In this document: piece by piece, positions 8,488-17,871 of the stretch
Numbering within the stretch: the stretch's first letter is position 1
How the letters are laid out: the number at the start of each line of letters is the position of its first letter
From: Pseudomonas batumici
GTDB lineage: Bacteria > Pseudomonadota > Gammaproteobacteria > Pseudomonadales > Pseudomonadaceae
Direction: 5' to 3'
Length of the DNA stretch: 64,000 nucleotides
NCBI RefSeq assembly: GCF_000820515.1
Contig: NZ_JXDG01000126.1
Coordinates: 1-64,000, forward strand
The notes under the pieces: model-generated
Database searches by the model: none
Told to the model about the DNA's origin: nothing
What the model saw: the letters and a program-made list of their open reading frames with translations, nothing else
Made by a program: the position numbers and the translations under genes

Positions 8488-9128
8488 ATGATCCCTTCAC
8501 GCACCGCGAACAGCACCAGGCCGGCAATATCGTGAATCCGCAGCCGGTGCATGATCTGCGAGCGGTGTGCCTCGACGGTCTTGACGCTCAGGCCGAGCCC
8601 GACCGCGATGGAGCGGGTGGTCTCGCCCCGGGCGATCAGTCTGAGGATTTCCAGTTGGCGTGCCGTCAGTGCCACCTGGCTGGCCCGGGTCGGCGGGCTG
8701 TGGGTCTGGCGTACCGCCTGGTCGACCACCAGCGGCACCACCGCCGAGGACAGGTACTGGCCGCCATGGCGCAAGGCCTTGAGCGCCAGCTCCAGCTCCA
8801 GCACCGTGGCGCTTTTCAGCAGGTAGCCGTGGGCCCCCAGTTGCAGGCACTTCATCACGAAGTGGCTGTCGGTGTGCATCGACAGCATCAGCACCTTGCT
8901 GCGCGGCGCGCGTAGCGACAGCTCCTTGAGCGCCGCCACACTGTTCATGCGCTCCATGGACATGTCCAACAACACGATGTCCGGCTTGAGCTGCGAGGCC
9001 AGCTCGATCGCCGCCTGGCCATCGCCCGCTTCGCCGACGATCTCGTATTCCTGTTGTTTTTCCAGCAGCGCCTTCATGCCCGCGCGAAACAGCGGGTAAT
9101 CGTCGGCAAGCAGTATTCGACAAAGCAT
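8472..9128 (-). CDS. LuxR-family (NarL/FixJ-type) response regulator
   Basis: 218 residues. A receiver domain (1-120) has the acidic pocket 'ADDYP', the phosphoacceptor Asp55 in 'IVLLDMS' and Lys in 'LLKSAT'. A LuxR-type HTH (about 148-212) contains 'LTARQLEILRLIARGETTRSIA'. No sensor kinase gene is adjacent, so the partner is encoded elsewhere. The next gene upstream on the same strand is a CheR-type methyltransferase, but a 240-base gap separates them. The target genes cannot be inferred from the sequence. Confidence 0.9.
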   Translation of the reverse strand: MLCRILLADDYPLFRAGMKALLEKQQEYEIVGEAGDGQAAIELASQLKPDIVLLDMSMERMNSVAALKELSLRAPRSKVLMLSMHTDSHFVMKCLQLGAHGYLLKSATVLELELALKALRHGGQYLSSAVVPLVVDQAVRQTHSPPTRASQVALTARQLEILRLIARGETTRSIAVGLGLSVKTVEAHRSQIMHRLRIHDIAGLVLFAVREGIIQLND

Positions 9129-9368
9129 AAGCTCAAGCCCAATGACGCAAAGGAAAGGGCGCAGCCGCCTCGGCGTGCTGCGGTGGTTTATGTCGGGTTC
9201 GAGGGCCGGATGCCGAGTGCTGGTCAGCCGTGGCGGGCGCTGTCACCGAACTGCTGGATCATTTTCGCTAGATTGACCAGGGGGCCGTCGAGTACTTCCG
9301 TTGGCTGGCCGGTCGTGCGAGACGGTCTTGGCGCCGATCGGAGCCGGGACGCAGAAACGGCAGCGGAC

Positions 9369-10181
9369 TCATAGGCGTTTGTAGACCGAGGGATTGAGCA
9401 GGCGCAGCGGTACGTCGAAGCCGTGGATGCTTTCCGCATGACCGATGAACAGCAGCCCGCCGGGACGCAGTTGGTTGACCAGGCGTTGCACGGTGCGCTG
9501 TTTTTCGTCGTGGGTGAAATACATCAGGACATTGCGCAGGAAAATCACGTCGAACAACCCCAGGTCATCGGGCAAGGGTTGGACGATGTTGATCTCCCGC
9601 AGGCTGACCCGTTCGCGGAGGGCGGCCTGTACCTGGAAGCGCCCGTTCGGCTCGCCGCTGTCGCCGAGGCAGTGACGGTGCAGCCAGCCCTGGGGAAAGT
9701 ACTTGGCCTGGGTCATGTCGTAGAGACCGTCGCGGGCTTTCTCCAGCATGCTCGGGCTCAGGTCGCTGGCGAGGACCGACCAGTCGCCGTCGCGCGCATG
9801 TTCCTGGGCGACCATGGCCAGGCTGTAGGGTTCTTCGCCGGAAGAGCAGGCCGCGCTCCAGAGTTTCAGCGGACCTTTCTGAGCGCTCAGCCACTCGCCG
9901 AGATAGTCGAAGTGCGGATGCTCGCGAAAGAAATAGGTTTCGTGGGTGGTCAGCAGATCCACCACCAGCCGCTGTTCCTTGAGGTTCATCTGCTGGTCGA
10001 GCAGGTGCAGGTAGTCGGCATAGCTGTCGAGCCGGTAATGGCGCAGGCGCGTCAGCAGGCGCCCGGCCGCCAGCAGTCGTTTGTTCGGCGCCAGGATCAT
10101 ACCCGAGGCGTCGGTCATGAGCTGTTGCAGGCGGCGGAATTCGCTGTCGTTGAGGGGAAGCGGTCTGAGTTCACTGGACAT
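9369..10181 (-). CDS. CheR-type protein-glutamate O-methyltransferase
   Basis: About 270 residues. A helical CheR N-terminal domain (about 10-70) is followed by a SAM-dependent methyltransferase domain with the SAM motif 'LWSAACSSGEEPYSLAM' and the later 'DVIFLRNVLMYF' motif. CheR enzymes transfer methyl groups from SAM to glutamates of chemoreceptors. This copy stands apart from any che cluster, so it may serve an alternative chemosensory-like pathway or act on another protein. The start at 10181 was chosen over ATG 10199, which has no ribosome site; neither choice is certain. Confidence 0.82.
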   Translation of the reverse strand: MSSELRPLPLNDSEFRRLQQLMTDASGMILAPNKRLLAAGRLLTRLRHYRLDSYADYLHLLDQQMNLKEQRLVVDLLTTHETYFFREHPHFDYLGEWLSAQKGPLKLWSAACSSGEEPYSLAMVAQEHARDGDWSVLASDLSPSMLEKARDGLYDMTQAKYFPQGWLHRHCLGDSGEPNGRFQVQAALRERVSLREINIVQPLPDDLGLFDVIFLRNVLMYFTHDEKQRTVQRLVNQLRPGGLLFIGHAESIHGFDVPLRLLNPSVYKRL

Positions 10182-10591
10182 CGGCCAGGCCTGCTCCATT
10201 GAGAAGAGACTGGTCGAAGAGCAACCCGACAGTACTTGGCCAGACTCCAAGATAGATCCGCATCTCCTGCTTCCATTGCATCGCTCAAGGTCGGCGGATC
10301 ATATAGCTAGCATATTGATATCAGTATCGGGATAACCCTTAATCCAACGGGGCGCAAGGCCCGGTTTTGGGGGACGGAAAGGGGTTTTGAAACTGACTGC
10401 TCCGCTAGGTCTTTGAACCCTTGTTCAGGCATTGCGCTGCCTGCTGGGAGAAGGGTGCAAGGGCGCTGATCGGAGGCTTCTAGGAATTAGGCTTAAGGCC
10501 AGGTAACAAAAAAGATGTAATGGAGTGTAACTACTTCTGAGCGACGGCTTGGGTGGGCTCCTTACAACGCCGTCGCTCCTGCGGCGGACAG
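10182..10591. other. Intergenic region, no gene supported
   Basis: A stretch of 410 bases between the CheR gene (transcribed away from it) and the glycine-zipper gene (transcribed into it). No ORF with coding character was found. A long-stem inverted repeat occurs at 10539-10578. The part near 10182-10330 is comparatively AT-rich and probably holds the cheR promoter. Confidence 0.5.
10539..10578. terminator. Ten-bp perfect inverted repeat, possible terminator
   Basis: GAGCGACGGC (10539-10548) pairs perfectly with GCCGTCGCTC (10569-10578) across a 20-base loop. It lies 14 bases beyond the stop of the glycine-zipper gene on the minus strand. No T-tract follows directly; one appears about 25 bases further on. 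Confidence 0.45.
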
Positions 10592-11059
10592 TCAGTCGTC
10601 TTCCCAATGCCGGTGATGCTTGCGATGGCCCCAACCGTGGCCGTGATGCTCGCGATGGTATTCGCGGCGTTCGCCACGGTAATGGCGACCTTCGTAATCG
10701 CTGGAGTTGCCCATATAGTTGCCCAGCGCGCCGCCCGCGCCGCCGCCGGCCGCCGCGCCCAGCAGGGCGCCGTTGGTGCCGCCCATGCTGCGGCCCACCA
10801 CGTTGCCGCCGGCTGCGCCCAGGGCGCCACCGATGGCGGCTTCGCCACGGCTGTGTCTGTTCGCGCCGACCGCACTGCCGCCTGCGCCACCCAAGGCCGC
10901 GCCGATGGTCGAGCCGGTGTTGCCGCCCAGGGACTGGCCGACGGCCGAACCGAGCACGCCGCCCAATGCGCCACCGATACCGGCTTCGGCGGTGCCGCCG
11001 GCGCAAGCGAAGCCACTGGCCAGGCTCAGGGACAACAAGAGAATCGACGAGAACTTCAT
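10592..11059 (-). CDS. Glycine-zipper protein with His-rich tail
   Basis: 155 residues. A signal peptide (about 1-20, with 'FACAGG' near the cleavage region) suggests export, possibly as an outer-membrane-associated or lipid-linked protein. The middle (about 25-115) is a long glycine-zipper region of repeated GxxxG/AxxxG units, as in membrane-inserting zipper proteins. The last 35 residues are rich in His, Arg and Glu ('HREHHGHGWGHRKHHRHW'), which suggests metal or nucleic-acid binding. Comparable proteins in pseudomonads are annotated only as glycine-zipper proteins. The function is unknown. Confidence 0.8.
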   Translation of the reverse strand: MKFSSILLLSLSLASGFACAGGTAEAGIGGALGGVLGSAVGQSLGGNTGSTIGAALGGAGGSAVGANRHSRGEAAIGGALGAAGGNVVGRSMGGTNGALLGAAAGGGAGGALGNYMGNSSDYEGRHYRGERREYHREHHGHGWGHRKHHRHWEDD

Positions 11060-11236
11060 AGGTGAGGAGCCTCAAAGGGATGACGGCGCGATCCTGAGGC
11101 TTGTGTAGGAATAGTTACAATGGAAATCCGACGAATAGCACGAGCTGTATACAAAATCATAACTTATTGTTTTTACTGGGGAACTTAGTCGATAAAAGAC
11201 GGTCTCAGCCTGATTGAATTCTCCCGTTTCGTGCGT

Positions 11237-12349
11237 TCAGCGCGGCTGAGAAGGCGTTTCCCGGACCTGACGTCGGTTCCAGAAAGTCGATTCGCCCCAG
11301 CGTTTTTCCATCCCGTAGAACTGCTGCCGGTTGTCCAGGTAGGCGGTGTAGATCCGTGTCAGCAGATCGGCATAGCCTGCCAGTGCCTCGGGGTCGCCTT
11401 GCAGCGCTTCGTGCACGGCCCGCGCGCAGTGCTGGCCGCAGTAAAGTGCGGTGGCGATGCCTTGCGAGGACAGCGGATCGAAGGACAGGGCCGCATCCCC
11501 GACGGCCGCCCAACGCGAGCCGTGGAACACGGAAAGCCGCCCGCTGCTGGCATCCATGCCGTGGACCGAGGTGCCGGGGCGGTAGCCGTGGGTTTGGCAC
11601 AACGGCGACAACAGGCGGGTCTGCGCCAACTGCTGCCACAGACCTTCGCTGTTCAGCAGCCGCTGGCGATCCAGCAGGTCAAGATCACTGAGGTAGGTTA
11701 CCAGCCGCTCCCCCGAAGGCAGCAGCACGCTGTACCACCAGCCGCTCTCGACCGCCTCGACCAGGGTCCGCCCGTCCTGGTCCGTGCCTTGTGAACTGTG
11801 CAGCAACAGATAGAACGCCACCAGTCGATCATTCTCCATGCGCTGCGCGCCCTGCTGGCGTGCGAACACGGCCGGGCGGCCGCCGGCATCGATCAGCCAG
11901 CGACTGTGGGCCAGGTGTTCGTAGCCGTCGTGGGCCAGCCGCAGGTGAAAGCCATCCTCGTCGGCGGTCTGGCTCAGTCGGGTGGATTCGCGAACCGACA
12001 CCCCGACCTGTCGCGCCGCCGCGCGCAGTTGGCTGTCGAAAGCGGCACGGTCCAGTTGGTAGCCCTGGCCGTGGGTGTGAAAGATGAAGTCGTCCATATG
12101 GGGCTCGTCCGAGCCCCACAGGGAGACATTGCCATGGCTGGTGCGATGCCCGGCGGCGAGAAACCCGTCGAGCAGCCCCAGGTCATTGAGCAGCGAGCGG
12201 GCCGCCGGCGGAAAACCTTCGCCCACCCGAAAGCGCCCGACAGGTGCGGAATCGGCCAGCAGCACTCGCCAGCCCAGGCGACCCAGGGTAATGGCGGTCG
12301 CCGAGCCCGCCGGGCCGCCACCGATGATGGCGACGTCGTAGCGCTCCAT
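11237..12349 (-). CDS. LodB/GoxB-type FAD-dependent maturation protein
   Basis: 370 residues of the NAD(P)/FAD-dependent oxidoreductase, tryptophan-halogenase-like fold. The FAD-binding dinucleotide motif is at the start ('IIGGGPAGSATA', residues 8-19) and a second FAD motif lies near 'WAAVGDAALSFDPLSSQG'. It starts at the base right after the stop codon of the LodA/GoxA-type gene (TAA then ATG), so the two are one operon. In known LodA/LodB and GoxA/GoxB pairs the flavoprotein is needed to build the cysteine tryptophylquinone cofactor of its partner. That role is inferred here from family and position. Confidence 0.88.
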   Translation of the reverse strand: MERYDVAIIGGGPAGSATAITLGRLGWRVLLADSAPVGRFRVGEGFPPAARSLLNDLGLLDGFLAAGHRTSHGNVSLWGSDEPHMDDFIFHTHGQGYQLDRAAFDSQLRAAARQVGVSVRESTRLSQTADEDGFHLRLAHDGYEHLAHSRWLIDAGGRPAVFARQQGAQRMENDRLVAFYLLLHSSQGTDQDGRTLVEAVESGWWYSVLLPSGERLVTYLSDLDLLDRQRLLNSEGLWQQLAQTRLLSPLCQTHGYRPGTSVHGMDASSGRLSVFHGSRWAAVGDAALSFDPLSSQGIATALYCGQHCARAVHEALQGDPEALAGYADLLTRIYTAYLDNRQQFYGMEKRWGESTFWNRRQVRETPSQPR

Positions 12350-14374
12350 TTAGATCGGACGGTTTCCGGGTTTGACCGCTCGAGGGGCCTGCAACGCTTC
12401 TTCCTGGCTGCTGAAGTTGGCGCCCTTGGGTGGTCGTGGACCCGCACTCGGCGGGCTGCCCGCCGCGGCAAAGTCGGCGGCCAGCTGCGCACTGGCAAAG
12501 GTCTGCGCCTGGGGAATGGCCGGGCCATAGCTGGCAACCATCATGGTGTCGGGGTACAGCGGGCTGCCGTGAACCCCCTGGCGCACCTCCAGCAGGCCCA
12601 TGGAGCCGAAGATATCGACCATGGTCTGCATCTGTACGGCGGTCGGGGTCTTGTTCGGATAGTTGATGTCCAGCGGCGCGTTCCAGTTGCTGCGATCGAC
12701 AAAGGCATCCAGACGTTGCCCCGGCGCCACCGAGGGGTCGATGACCAGCGCGTAGTCGGTATCGCTGAGCACCTGGTTGGGGACGCGCGCGGGCCAGAAC
12801 GTCGAGGTGAACGGGTTGTAGGCCTGGTCGTAACCACCCCGGCAATAAGCGGTGTCGGCTTGCCAGGGCAGGCCCATCCAGCGGTTGAGATCGCCAGGAC
12901 CTTGGCCGTACAACGGACCGCCGACGGCCAGTGCCTGGGTCTGGTCCAGGGTCGGCCCGTAGTCGGGTTGCGGGCTGTTCGCCGGGCGCTGGCGAATGCG
13001 CCAGGGCTTGGCGTACAGCGGCAAGTGGCGCATCGGCCAGGTCAGTTCGCAGCCGGGGTGGAAGGCATCGGCCAGGCAGAAATCCAGGGCCGCGCGGTCG
13101 AGCATCGCCGGCTGTTCGGCCAAGGGCACCGAATCGAGGTGACCCGGCGGCGGCTCGCTCGACCAGTCGGCTTCGAAGGCGCCGGCGGCCCAGCTGCTGA
13201 GGGCCAGGTACTGGGTCTGGGTAATCGCCGAATTCTGCCGTGGGCTCGGGTTGGGCACTGAGCTCATGAAGTCGCCATAGATCCATGGCCAGGGCAACAC
13301 GTTGCCATCGGCCGGATCGGGCAGGCGGAAGCTGTTGAGAATCTGCCGACGGGTTTCGGCGAACAGGTCATAGTTGCCCGCTGCCGGCTTACTCGCCAGT
13401 TGAGCGATAAAGACCGGGTCTTCGAAATTGTAGCGGCCATTGTGGCCGAACTGGGTGGCGAAGCCCTGGTTGACCCATTGCAGGCCCGACAGGCGTTGCA
13501 GGATCGGGTAGACGTCATGTCGGAACGACACCGTGGTATTCGGGGTCAACCAGCCGGCCTGGATGAACAGGTCGTAGGTCAGGTCGTACAGGGTACGCAC
13601 GGCCTTGACTTGCGGTGCGTAGTTCGGCGGCGCGGTGACCACCCAGGCCGACTCCACCGGGATCGAGCGACCGCCAATGCTGACCTGGGCGCTGACCGGG
13701 CCATCCGAGGTGTCGTCGTACCAGCCGTCGGCGTTGATGAAGCTATTGTTGGGGCCCGGGATGAAGATCGGCGTGCCCTCGGGCGAGGCCGAGACGCCGC
13801 GTCCACCGAGGAACAGCAGCCGGCCCTGGGCGTCGGTGCGCAGTTCGCCGAGGTTCACTGGAGTGTCTTCGTATTGCCCGTTGAATTCGACGCCGCCCTG
13901 GTTCGGTCCGCTGATGCTTTGCAGGCCGCCGTCTATGGTCAAGGCCGTACGGGCCTTGGGATCGGTGATCTTGGCGTTGCGCAGGGGCAGCACCACGGTG
14001 GCGGCTTCAGGGATGTCCATCGCCAGTTGCCACTGGTACCACTGTGCCTTGCTGTTGGCGACATGGGCCGACCAGATGATGTCGGCGTTCTCGGCGGTCA
14101 GTTCAGCCACCACCTCACCGGCCACGTTGTAACCGTAGATCCGGAACTCGGCGGCCTGGCGCTTCAGCGCACCCTGGGCATCGCGGTAGAAGCCCAGGGG
14201 CTCGGGCCGTGGCGAGGTGACCTGGGGACCGACAAAGTACTCCGACTCGCTGTTGCCGACCCGCGCCACGCCGATGGCGGGGTGGATCGCGGCGCTGACG
14301 ATGCGCTGGTCTTTGTGGGAGGAGGACGGGGTGTCGCCGTGGTGGTGCGTGGTATGACCGGGCGTGATCGACAT
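12350..14374 (-). CDS. LodA/GoxA-family CTQ-dependent amino-acid oxidase
   Basis: 674 residues of the LodA/GoxA quinoprotein oxidase family. These enzymes oxidatively deaminate an amino acid (lysine epsilon-amine in LodA, glycine in GoxA) with release of ammonia and hydrogen peroxide. The likely cofactor residues are visible: Cys442 in 'FHPGCELTWPMRH' and Trp504 in 'LPWQADTAYC', the expected pair for the cysteine tryptophylquinone cross-link. An N-terminal 'HPAIGVARVGNS' motif also matches the family. The start at ATG 14374 follows GGAGAG. No typical signal peptide is seen. Substrate specificity cannot be read from the sequence. The product peroxide gives known members antimicrobial or biofilm-dispersal activity. 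Confidence 0.88.
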   Translation of the reverse strand: MSITPGHTTHHHGDTPSSSHKDQRIVSAAIHPAIGVARVGNSESEYFVGPQVTSPRPEPLGFYRDAQGALKRQAAEFRIYGYNVAGEVVAELTAENADIIWSAHVANSKAQWYQWQLAMDIPEAATVVLPLRNAKITDPKARTALTIDGGLQSISGPNQGGVEFNGQYEDTPVNLGELRTDAQGRLLFLGGRGVSASPEGTPIFIPGPNNSFINADGWYDDTSDGPVSAQVSIGGRSIPVESAWVVTAPPNYAPQVKAVRTLYDLTYDLFIQAGWLTPNTTVSFRHDVYPILQRLSGLQWVNQGFATQFGHNGRYNFEDPVFIAQLASKPAAGNYDLFAETRRQILNSFRLPDPADGNVLPWPWIYGDFMSSVPNPSPRQNSAITQTQYLALSSWAAGAFEADWSSEPPPGHLDSVPLAEQPAMLDRAALDFCLADAFHPGCELTWPMRHLPLYAKPWRIRQRPANSPQPDYGPTLDQTQALAVGGPLYGQGPGDLNRWMGLPWQADTAYCRGGYDQAYNPFTSTFWPARVPNQVLSDTDYALVIDPSVAPGQRLDAFVDRSNWNAPLDINYPNKTPTAVQMQTMVDIFGSMGLLEVRQGVHGSPLYPDTMMVASYGPAIPQAQTFASAQLAADFAAAGSPPSAGPRPPKGANFSSQEEALQAPRAVKPGNRPI

Positions 14375-14534
14375 GAATGCTCTCCGCAATCCGTGCTAAA
14401 GAGGACGTTGCCCGACCTGCGGGCAGGTTCCCTGGGCGGGTGCCGGGCATCACACTCGGGTGAGTGAATGGCAGGCACTGCTCGCAGACTCTAGTAAAGG
14501 GATACGGGTTTGTCGAATGGCCTTTTGCTATTGT

Positions 14535-14558
14535 CCGGTGCGTTATTCAACGCACCGG
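14535..14558. terminator. Perfect hairpin downstream of the YdeP-type gene
   Basis: CCGGTGCGTT and AACGCACCGG form a perfect 10-bp stem with a four-base loop, 28 bases past the stop of the minus-strand oxidoreductase. There is no clear T-run, so it is a probable but not classic terminator. Confidence 0.6.
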
Positions 14559-14585
14559 TTATAGCGTCGGGGGTGTCGTCCGCGA

Positions 14586-16940
14586 TCAGCCGGCTTTCGC
14601 CATGATCAGCCCGGTTTCGCTGGCCTGCTCGAGGACAATGGCGACGAACTTGGAGGTCGGGGTGTAGCTGTCGTCGCCGAAGCTTTCCAGCGGTATCAGC
14701 GGGTTCACTTCCGGGTAATAGGCGGCCGCCTGCCCCGCGGGGATATCGAACGCCAGCAGGGTGAAACCCTTGACCCGACGTTCACGGCCATCTTCCCAGA
14801 GCGAGACGATGTCGGCCTTCTGGCCCGGCTTGAAACCCAGGCGGATGATGTCCGCTTCATTGACGAACAACACGTCGCGCTGGCCCTTGACCCCACGGTA
14901 GCGGTCATCGAGGCCGTAGATGGTGGTGTTGTACTGGTCGTGGGAACGCATCGATTGCAGGATCAGGTCCGGTTTCTTGCCGGTGGCGTGGATGCGTTCG
15001 TGGATCAGGTCGGCCGGCAGGCCGTTCGCGCGGAAGTTCGCCCGGCCCGACGGGGTGTTCCAGCGGCGCGAGCCCGCGGCGTTGCCCAGGTGGAAACCAC
15101 CCGGGTGTTCGAGACGCTGGTTGAAGTCCTTGAAGCCGGGAATGGTGTCGGCGATCAGGTCGCGGATACGCCTGTAGTCGGCTACCAGCCAGTTCCAGTC
15201 CACCGGATGTGTGCCCAGGGTCGCGGCAGCGATGCCGGCGAGGATGGCCGGCTCCGAGCGCATCTGTTGCGACTGCGGCTGCAACTGGCCGTTGGAGGCG
15301 TGGACCATGCTGAACGAGTCTTCGACGGTGACGGCCTGCGGACCTTCGCGCTGGATGTCGATGTCGGTGCGGCCCAGGCACGGCAGGATCAGCGCTTCCT
15401 TGCCGTGGGTCAGGTGGCTGCGGTTGAGCTTGGTGCTGATCTGCACGGTCAGCTCGCAGTTGCGCAGGGCTTCGAAGGTGCGCGGGCTGTCCGGGGTCGC
15501 CTGGGCGAAGTTGCCGCCCAGGCCGATAAACACCTTGGCCCGACCGTCGAGCATGGCGTGAATGGCTTCGACCACGTTATGGCCGTTGCTGCGTGGCACC
15601 TTGAACTGGAAACGTCGCTCCAAGGCGTCGAGGAAGGCCGCCGGTGGCCGCTCGTTGATGCCCATGGTGCGGTCGCCCTGCACGTTGCTGTGGCCACGCA
15701 CCGGGCACAGGCCCGCGCCGGGGCGGCCGACATTGCCGCGCAGCAGCATCAGGTTGGCGATTTCCTGGATGGTCGCCACCGAGTGACGGTGCTGGGTGAT
15801 GCCCATGGCCCAGCACATGATGACGTTCTTGCCTTTGACGTACATCCGCGCGGCCTGTTCGATCTCCACCAGGGTCAGCCCGGATTGCGCGACGATCTGC
15901 TCCCAGGAGGTGTCGTCGATGGCGGCCAGGTAGTCGAGGACATTGGCGGTGTGTTCGTTGAGGAACTCATGGTCGAACAGCGACGGCTCGTTCGCCGCCT
16001 GGGCCTCGCGTTCCCATTGCAGCAGGAACTTGGCCATGCCCCGCAGCACGGCCATGTCGCCGCCCAGGGCCGGGCGGAAAAAGGCGGTGTTGGTCGGCTT
16101 GTCGCCGTTGGTGAGCATTTCCAGTGGGTGCTGCGGATGCTGGAAGCGTTCCAGGCCGCGCTCCTTGAGCGGGTTGATGCAGACCACCTGGCCCCCGCGT
16201 TTCACGGCTTCACGCAGCGGCTCGAGCATCCGCGGGTGGTTGGTGCCGGGGTTCTGGCCCCAGACGAAAATCGCGTCGGCGTGTTCGAAGTCGTCAAAGG
16301 TCACGGTGCCCTTGCCGACCCCGACACTCTGGGCCAGGGCCACGCCGCTGGCCTCGTGGCACATGTTCGAGCAGTCGGGAAAGTTGTTGGTGCCGAACGC
16401 CCGCACGAACAGTTGATACAGGTACGCCGCCTCGTTGCTGGCCCGGCCCGAGGTATAGAACTCGGCCTGGTCGGGGCTGGTCAGGTTGAGCAGGTGCTTG
16501 GCCACCAGGGCATAGGCGGCGTCCCAGCTGATGGGCTTGTAGCGGTCGGTGAGCGGGTCGTAGCGCATGGGCTCGGTCAGGCGGCCCTGGTATTCCAGCC
16601 AGTAGTCGCTCTGCTCGAGCAGCGAAGTGACGCTGTGCTTGGCAAAGAAAGCCGCATCCACCCGCCGTTTGGTGGCTTCCCAGTTGACCGCCTTGGCGCC
16701 GTTCTCGCAGAACTTGACCATGCCGCTTTCCGGCGAGTCGCCCCAGGCGCAACCCGGGCAGTCGAAGCCGCCGTTCTGGTTGGTCTTGAGCATCATGCGC
16801 AGGTTCTTCAGCGCGTTGTCGCTGGTCAACCAGGCCTGGGCCACGCTGATCAGCGCGCCCCAACCCCCTGCCGCGCCCTTGTAGGGCTTATAGCGTGGGG
16901 TCGGGGTCGGGATCTGGTCGGCTTGTTGATGCTTGCTCAC
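14586..16940 (-). CDS. FdhF/YdeP-family molybdopterin oxidoreductase
   Basis: 784 residues of the molybdopterin-guanine-dinucleotide oxidoreductase superfamily, YdeP-like branch of formate-dehydrogenase-H-type proteins. Cys61 and Cys64 ('CPGCAW') plus Cys78 ('FCENGAKA') are the candidate iron-sulfur ligands. Cys194-His195 ('NMCHEAS') align with the Sec/Cys-His active site of formate dehydrogenases, with Cys as the molybdenum ligand. Translation starts at a GTG that overlaps the fdhD stop (GTGA). A longer reading upstream would lie inside fdhD and is rejected. The fdhD neighbour fits a formate-dehydrogenase-like enzyme, but activity on formate is not shown. E. coli YdeP is linked to acid resistance. 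Confidence 0.88.
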   Translation of the reverse strand: MSKHQQADQIPTPTPRYKPYKGAAGGWGALISVAQAWLTSDNALKNLRMMLKTNQNGGFDCPGCAWGDSPESGMVKFCENGAKAVNWEATKRRVDAAFFAKHSVTSLLEQSDYWLEYQGRLTEPMRYDPLTDRYKPISWDAAYALVAKHLLNLTSPDQAEFYTSGRASNEAAYLYQLFVRAFGTNNFPDCSNMCHEASGVALAQSVGVGKGTVTFDDFEHADAIFVWGQNPGTNHPRMLEPLREAVKRGGQVVCINPLKERGLERFQHPQHPLEMLTNGDKPTNTAFFRPALGGDMAVLRGMAKFLLQWEREAQAANEPSLFDHEFLNEHTANVLDYLAAIDDTSWEQIVAQSGLTLVEIEQAARMYVKGKNVIMCWAMGITQHRHSVATIQEIANLMLLRGNVGRPGAGLCPVRGHSNVQGDRTMGINERPPAAFLDALERRFQFKVPRSNGHNVVEAIHAMLDGRAKVFIGLGGNFAQATPDSPRTFEALRNCELTVQISTKLNRSHLTHGKEALILPCLGRTDIDIQREGPQAVTVEDSFSMVHASNGQLQPQSQQMRSEPAILAGIAAATLGTHPVDWNWLVADYRRIRDLIADTIPGFKDFNQRLEHPGGFHLGNAAGSRRWNTPSGRANFRANGLPADLIHERIHATGKKPDLILQSMRSHDQYNTTIYGLDDRYRGVKGQRDVLFVNEADIIRLGFKPGQKADIVSLWEDGRERRVKGFTLLAFDIPAGQAAAYYPEVNPLIPLESFGDDSYTPTSKFVAIVLEQASETGLIMAKAG

Positions 16941-17776
16941 GCGGGTTTCTCCATCGCAGGGCTGTAGACCCGCGGCGCATTCTTTTGCGGCAGGTGGATG
17001 AGATTGAGGTTGTGTCGGCGCGCCCATTGCAGGGCCAGGCCGGTGGGCGACGACAGGCTGACCAGGGTCTGGATGCCGGCGCGCAGGACTTTCTGGATCA
17101 ATTCGAGGCTGCAACGGCTCGTAACAATTACCAGGCCGCCGGCGGTCGTGATGTTCTGTCGGATCAGGGCACCGATCAGCTTGTCCAGGGCGTTGTGCCG
17201 GCCGATGTCTTCGCGGCCCAGCAGCAGTTCGCCCTGGTCGTTCATGAACAGGGCGGCGTGCACTGCCCCGGAGTACTGCCCCAGGGGCTGGAAGGCGCCG
17301 ATGCGTTGGCGCAGGCCGTCGAGCCAGGCCGCGGGTGGCAAGGGCGCGCCGGGCAGCACGGTGAGTTCGGGCAGGGCCTGCTCCAGCGCTTCCACGCCGC
17401 ACAGGCCGCAGCCGCTGGTACCGGCCAGCTGGCGGCGCTGCTGCTTGAGGTTCCAGAAGGCGCGACTGGCGATTTCCACCTGGGCGTACTGCGCCGAGCC
17501 GCTGCCGCTGAGTTTCAGGTCGTAGATTTCAGTGGCGTCGGCAATGATGCCGCTGCCGATGCTGAAACCGACGATGAAGTCTTCGAGGTCGGTGGGGGTG
17601 ACCAGCATGACCGCCTGGCTGATGCCGTTGTAGGCAATCGCCAGGGCCACTTCTTCGGCCAGTGCCGTCTCGGCGGTTTCGCTGCGCTCGAGGTCGCTGT
17701 ACTGGTAGCTCTGGCTGGCGGCGGGCGCGGCTGTCGAGACGGCAGGGAGCGCGCAGGTCGGGTCCTTGACGTTCAT
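16937..17776 (-). CDS. fdhD: Formate dehydrogenase accessory sulfurtransferase FdhD
   Basis: 279 residues of the FdhD family, which passes sulfur from IscS to the molybdenum centre of formate-dehydrogenase-type enzymes. The conserved sulfur-carrying loop 'CGLCG' is present near residue 123 and 'LGREDIGRHNALDKLIG' further on matches the family. The gene ends by overlapping the start of the FdhF/YdeP gene by four bases, so the pair is translationally coupled: the molybdoenzyme and its sulfurtransferase. The start at ATG 17776 gives the usual length. Confidence 0.93.
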   Translation of the reverse strand: MNVKDPTCALPAVSTAAPAASQSYQYSDLERSETAETALAEEVALAIAYNGISQAVMLVTPTDLEDFIVGFSIGSGIIADATEIYDLKLSGSGSAQYAQVEIASRAFWNLKQQRRQLAGTSGCGLCGVEALEQALPELTVLPGAPLPPAAWLDGLRQRIGAFQPLGQYSGAVHAALFMNDQGELLLGREDIGRHNALDKLIGALIRQNITTAGGLVIVTSRCSLELIQKVLRAGIQTLVSLSSPTGLALQWARRHNLNLIHLPQKNAPRVYSPAMEKPA

Positions 17777-17871
17777 AGGGGCATTACCGGCGGGATATTC
17801 AGTGTCAAGACTAGGCGCGGCAAAGGGTCGCGTCTAATCGTTAGTAATGATCCGATGATAGATGGCGTCGA

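Noticed and set aside
14940..16967. 675-codon frame on the plus strand opposite the molybdoenzyme
   Set aside because: Shadow frame of a clear FdhF/YdeP gene; no domain or ribosome site.
16941..17402. N-terminal extension of the FdhF/YdeP frame
   Set aside because: It lies within fdhD; the GTG at 16940 overlapping the fdhD stop is the natural start.
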